Below are positions 14,063 through 16,247 of a DNA stretch of 16,247 nucleotides, piece after piece; position 1 is the stretch's first letter, and each line of letters begins with the position of its first letter. Made by a program: the position numbers and the translations under genes. Origin of the DNA: Dehalococcoidia bacterium (lineage in GTDB: Bacteria; Chloroflexota; Dehalococcoidia; JACPQF01); the NCBI GenBank assembly GCA_030650265.1, contig JAUSEJ010000706.1, positions 1 to 16,247 on the forward strand. Reading direction: 5' to 3'. The notes beneath the pieces were generated by a model that saw nothing but the letters and a program-made list of their open reading frames with translations, did not search any database and was not told the DNA's origin.

Positions 14063-16247
14063 GCGTCTCTTGCTTCTTCCCGGTGCTATCGGCGAGTCGC
14101 TCGCCGGACAAGCTATTATATAGCCCTATCTCCAGTTGGTAAACACCGGCTTTCGTCTCCGGTGGCAGGTTAACCGAGTGGCGATCGAGCAGATACTCAT
14201 TGTCAATCCAACTGCGTCCCGGACAACCACCCTCACAGGGTATGCCATCATGCTGTGCTCGCAATCGCCCGTTGCTGTCCAAAAGGTGTACGAAGCTTGC
14301 CAGTTCCATTTCCGGCGTCCCAACGCCGCGCCAGAGTAGCCTTACCTCTAGCTTGGTTCCGGCTGGTACGACGACCCTATTGCTTGGAGAATCGATGATA
14401 TTCTCTCCTACCCTCAACTCGTAACCAACTAATCGTCCGGCTTTTGGAAACAGAAGATCGGCTTGTCTGGCCATTGGCGGGGGCTCAAATACTTGCTCGC
14501 GGCCGTGGACATCGAGTATGCCTACTTGAGTTTGATCGCTGGAGCCCAAGTAGGGCCAGCGTCCTATTGGCCATTGCCGGCCATCACTACCTTGCACGGA
14601 TAGTCGCACCGTATAGCGACCGTCGGCCATTGTCGCTGGCAGATATAGCTTGTGAATTCCCGTCACAGGGTGACCGACTTCCCACGTGGCTAGTGGGTAG
14701 GATGGTTTTGCGAGAGGAATGGGCCATTGAGCGGCGATGGCGCCACGGCTGTCGACAAGGCTAGCTGTGGCGACGGGCGTGTCTACGATTCGAGAGAGAG
14801 TACGCCATTGTGTGGTTAACAGGAACGCTTCACCGGGTCTGATTTGCGTATCTTCCAGGCGGGTTTGGTCGAGGCTCAACTCTCCTCGAAAAGTTGCCTG
14901 AGAATGGTTTGCAGTCTTGCTACCGTTCGTGGTGACAGGCAAAGTGACCGTCGACAGTGGAGCTTTTGTGCCGGCAGGCACGCCATCCCTGGTGAGTACC
15001 GACAATTCCCTAAGGGTTGAGCGCTCGTAGACATGCACTTCGAGTTTGTATTGACCGGGTGGTGTGCCGACAGTGATTGGGATTTCGTGATCGTCCCGAA
15101 ACAACTGTCCGGGCTGCCAAATCTTGGTGGAGTGGGAAATACCGCCTGGCACTCCATCGCCTTTCCCCCAGACGATATTGTCTTCATCGACCAGGCGTAG
15201 CGAAACCGAATAATCGGGTAAAGGGGTCGTAAGCGCTTCCCAGTACAGCGAATAGATGGCCAGCCTATCCCCCTCGGGAAGAGGTCGCTGTGCTGTCATG
15301 CCGACGAGGCGGAGCTTGTTCTCAAAATTAATGGATAGTTCTGTCTTTGGCGGCGACTCATTCGACTTTGTCGTGGGCCCGTCGTCAAAACGGTAGACTG
15401 CTAATCCCCAAAAACTGTGTTCATCAATTACGCGCATGTTATCTTTGAGGGCACCCAGCAGAGAGTTCGCATCTGCCTGACTGTAGTGAGTCAGGATTAC
15501 CCAAAGACGGTGACTCTGGTCCATCTTAGCCCGTACCTCCTGGAACGTCGCGTCGCTACTTAGCCTGGTAGGAACCACGCTAAGATTGATGGTCCGAAAC
15601 GGCTGGCTGGCGTAGTAGGCGTAACCGGTATTCATGCCAGGCGCGAGGAAGATAAAGCGGTCGTCCGGCAGTGAGCGGGCTTCCACGTAGGCCACGACGC
15701 CGCGCCAGTCTTCTTTGGTTGCCCAGCCGTGAAGTTGTTTTTCGATCAACGGCTGGGCGTTTATGACCAGAAATAGGAGTATGACGATTGCGGAGAGGGT
15801 GCGACTGAGCCGCGCTATGCGATCGAGGCCGAAGCTTAGCGCCAGAAAGTAGACAGGCAAAACCAGGATCATATAGCGGTCGTCGAAAACCCCTGATCGT
15901 TGAACAAACACATAGCTGATGGCTATGGGGACAACTATGAAAGCGGCGAGAATGACTGTCCTTAGCCAATCAAGAGAGGTGGATTGCCGTCGCAGAAGAG
16001 GAAGAATCCCGACCAAAGTAACCGTGCCAAATACTGCCACGAGAAGCCAGTCAGGCAGAAATGAGTATCGGCTGGTGAATTTGAAGAAAAGCTCGCTAAC
16101 GATACCCGAGAGATCGATGTTGCTGTAGTAGGCGTCAATTCTGTACCCCTGGTCGGTAATTACCTCCCACTGCCAGACCGCTAGAGGCAGATACGGCAAA
16201 GTGAGGGCGGCGAAAGCGGCGACTCCCTTTGCGACAGATAGGTTGAA
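14037..16247 (-). CDS. GT-C-like membrane protein with three beta-sandwich modules, 5' end outside the window
   Basis: The frame is open to the right edge: the 16 codons before the TTG at 16199 continue a hydrophobic helix (FNLSVAKGVAAFAALT), so that TTG is not a real start and 736 residues of a longer protein are seen. Numbering from the TTG, about 50-155 holds further membrane helices, including DDRYMILVLPVYFLALSFGLDRI (106-128), the Arg-Tyr helix typical of GT39-like proteins. A soluble domain (about 155-280) follows. Then come three modules: about 290-420 (PPGQYKLEVHVY), 437-565 (a divergent copy, DGRYTVRLSVQ) and 583-720 (GVYQLEIGLYNSLSGERL). The last has a CEGGC loop (Cys655 and Cys659) absent from its paralogues. 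The catalytic N-terminus is not visible, so glycosyltransferase activity is inferred from the neighbours. It ends with tandem TAG TAG stops. Confidence 0.8.
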   Translation of the reverse strand, partial: FNLSVAKGVAAFAALTLPYLPLAVWQWEVITDQGYRIDAYYSNIDLSGIVSELFFKFTSRYSFLPDWLLVAVFGTVTLVGILPLLRRQSTSLDWLRTVILAAFIVVPIAISYVFVQRSGVFDDRYMILVLPVYFLALSFGLDRIARLSRTLSAIVILLFLVINAQPLIEKQLHGWATKEDWRGVVAYVEARSLPDDRFIFLAPGMNTGYAYYASQPFRTINLSVVPTRLSSDATFQEVRAKMDQSHRLWVILTHYSQADANSLLGALKDNMRVIDEHSFWGLAVYRFDDGPTTKSNESPPKTELSINFENKLRLVGMTAQRPLPEGDRLAIYSLYWEALTTPLPDYSVSLRLVDEDNIVWGKGDGVPGGISHSTKIWQPGQLFRDDHEIPITVGTPPGQYKLEVHVYERSTLRELSVLTRDGVPAGTKAPLSTVTLPVTTNGSKTANHSQATFRGELSLDQTRLEDTQIRPGEAFLLTTQWRTLSRIVDTPVATASLVDSRGAIAAQWPIPLAKPSYPLATWEVGHPVTGIHKLYLPATMADGRYTVRLSVQGSDGRQWPIGRWPYLGSSDQTQVGILDVHGREQVFEPPPMARQADLLFPKAGRLVGYELRVGENIIDSPSNRVVVPAGTKLEVRLLWRGVGTPEMELASFVHLLDSNGRLRAQHDGIPCEGGCPGRSWIDNEYLLDRHSVNLPPETKAGVYQLEIGLYNSLSGERLADSTGKKQETLELQIEVR

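Noticed and set aside
16197..16199. TTG as the start of the last glycosyltransferase-like gene
   Set aside because: The frame stays open upstream to the window edge and continues a membrane helix, so the gene is truncated by the window.

Overview
The window is about 16 kb of a bacterial chromosome with moderate GC by eye. It most resembles a Chloroflexota-type genome. That is an inference from gene content: several very long GT39-like membrane glycosyltransferases with repeated C-terminal beta-sandwich modules, an LmbE/PIG-L deacetylase in the same operon, a large MalT/LAL-type LuxR regulator and acyl-CoA genes. There is no rRNA or other phylogenetic marker to prove it. No tRNA, rRNA, CRISPR array, phage gene or transposase was seen, and no gene-free stretch exceeds 300 bases.

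Left part (13-7200). A complete crotonase-family (enoyl-CoA hydratase/isomerase-like) gene lies on the + strand and converges on a three-gene minus-strand unit. Read 5' to 3' on the minus strand, this unit is: a promoter with a perfect TATAAT; a ~1025-residue ATPase-TPR-LuxR regulator; a radical SAM protein with an unusual cysteine spacing; and a lipoprotein substrate-binding protein of the peptide/nickel (SBP_bac_5) family that has no permease or ATPase beside it. The SBP start lies 15 bases after the radical SAM stop, so these two are probably co-translated. The space between the convergent crotonase and SBP genes holds a perfect 15-bp inverted repeat.

Middle (7200-8031). A small DEDDy-type 3'-5' exonuclease/RNase H-like gene starts at a TTG with an ideal Shine-Dalgarno. 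At its 3' end, on the opposite strand, 45 bases encode the last 14 residues and stop of a second crotonase. This is a relic closely matching the tail of the intact crotonase at the left edge. The regulator/radical SAM/SBP unit therefore sits between two crotonase tails in the same orientation.

Right part (8005-16247). One dense minus-strand operon, open at the right edge, contains three large GT-C-type membrane proteins (one truncated by the window), one short module-only ORF, and a PIG-L/LmbE deacetylase. Neighbouring genes overlap by 4 to 26 bases except for one 115-base gap, and a 10-bp hairpin directly after the last stop codon probably terminates it. The GT proteins carry two, two and three copies of one beta-sandwich module after their membrane domain, and the short ORF carries one more. 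This looks like a pathway building or decorating a lipid-linked or surface glycan at the outer face of the membrane, with the deacetylase acting on an N-acetyl-sugar. The substrate is unknown.
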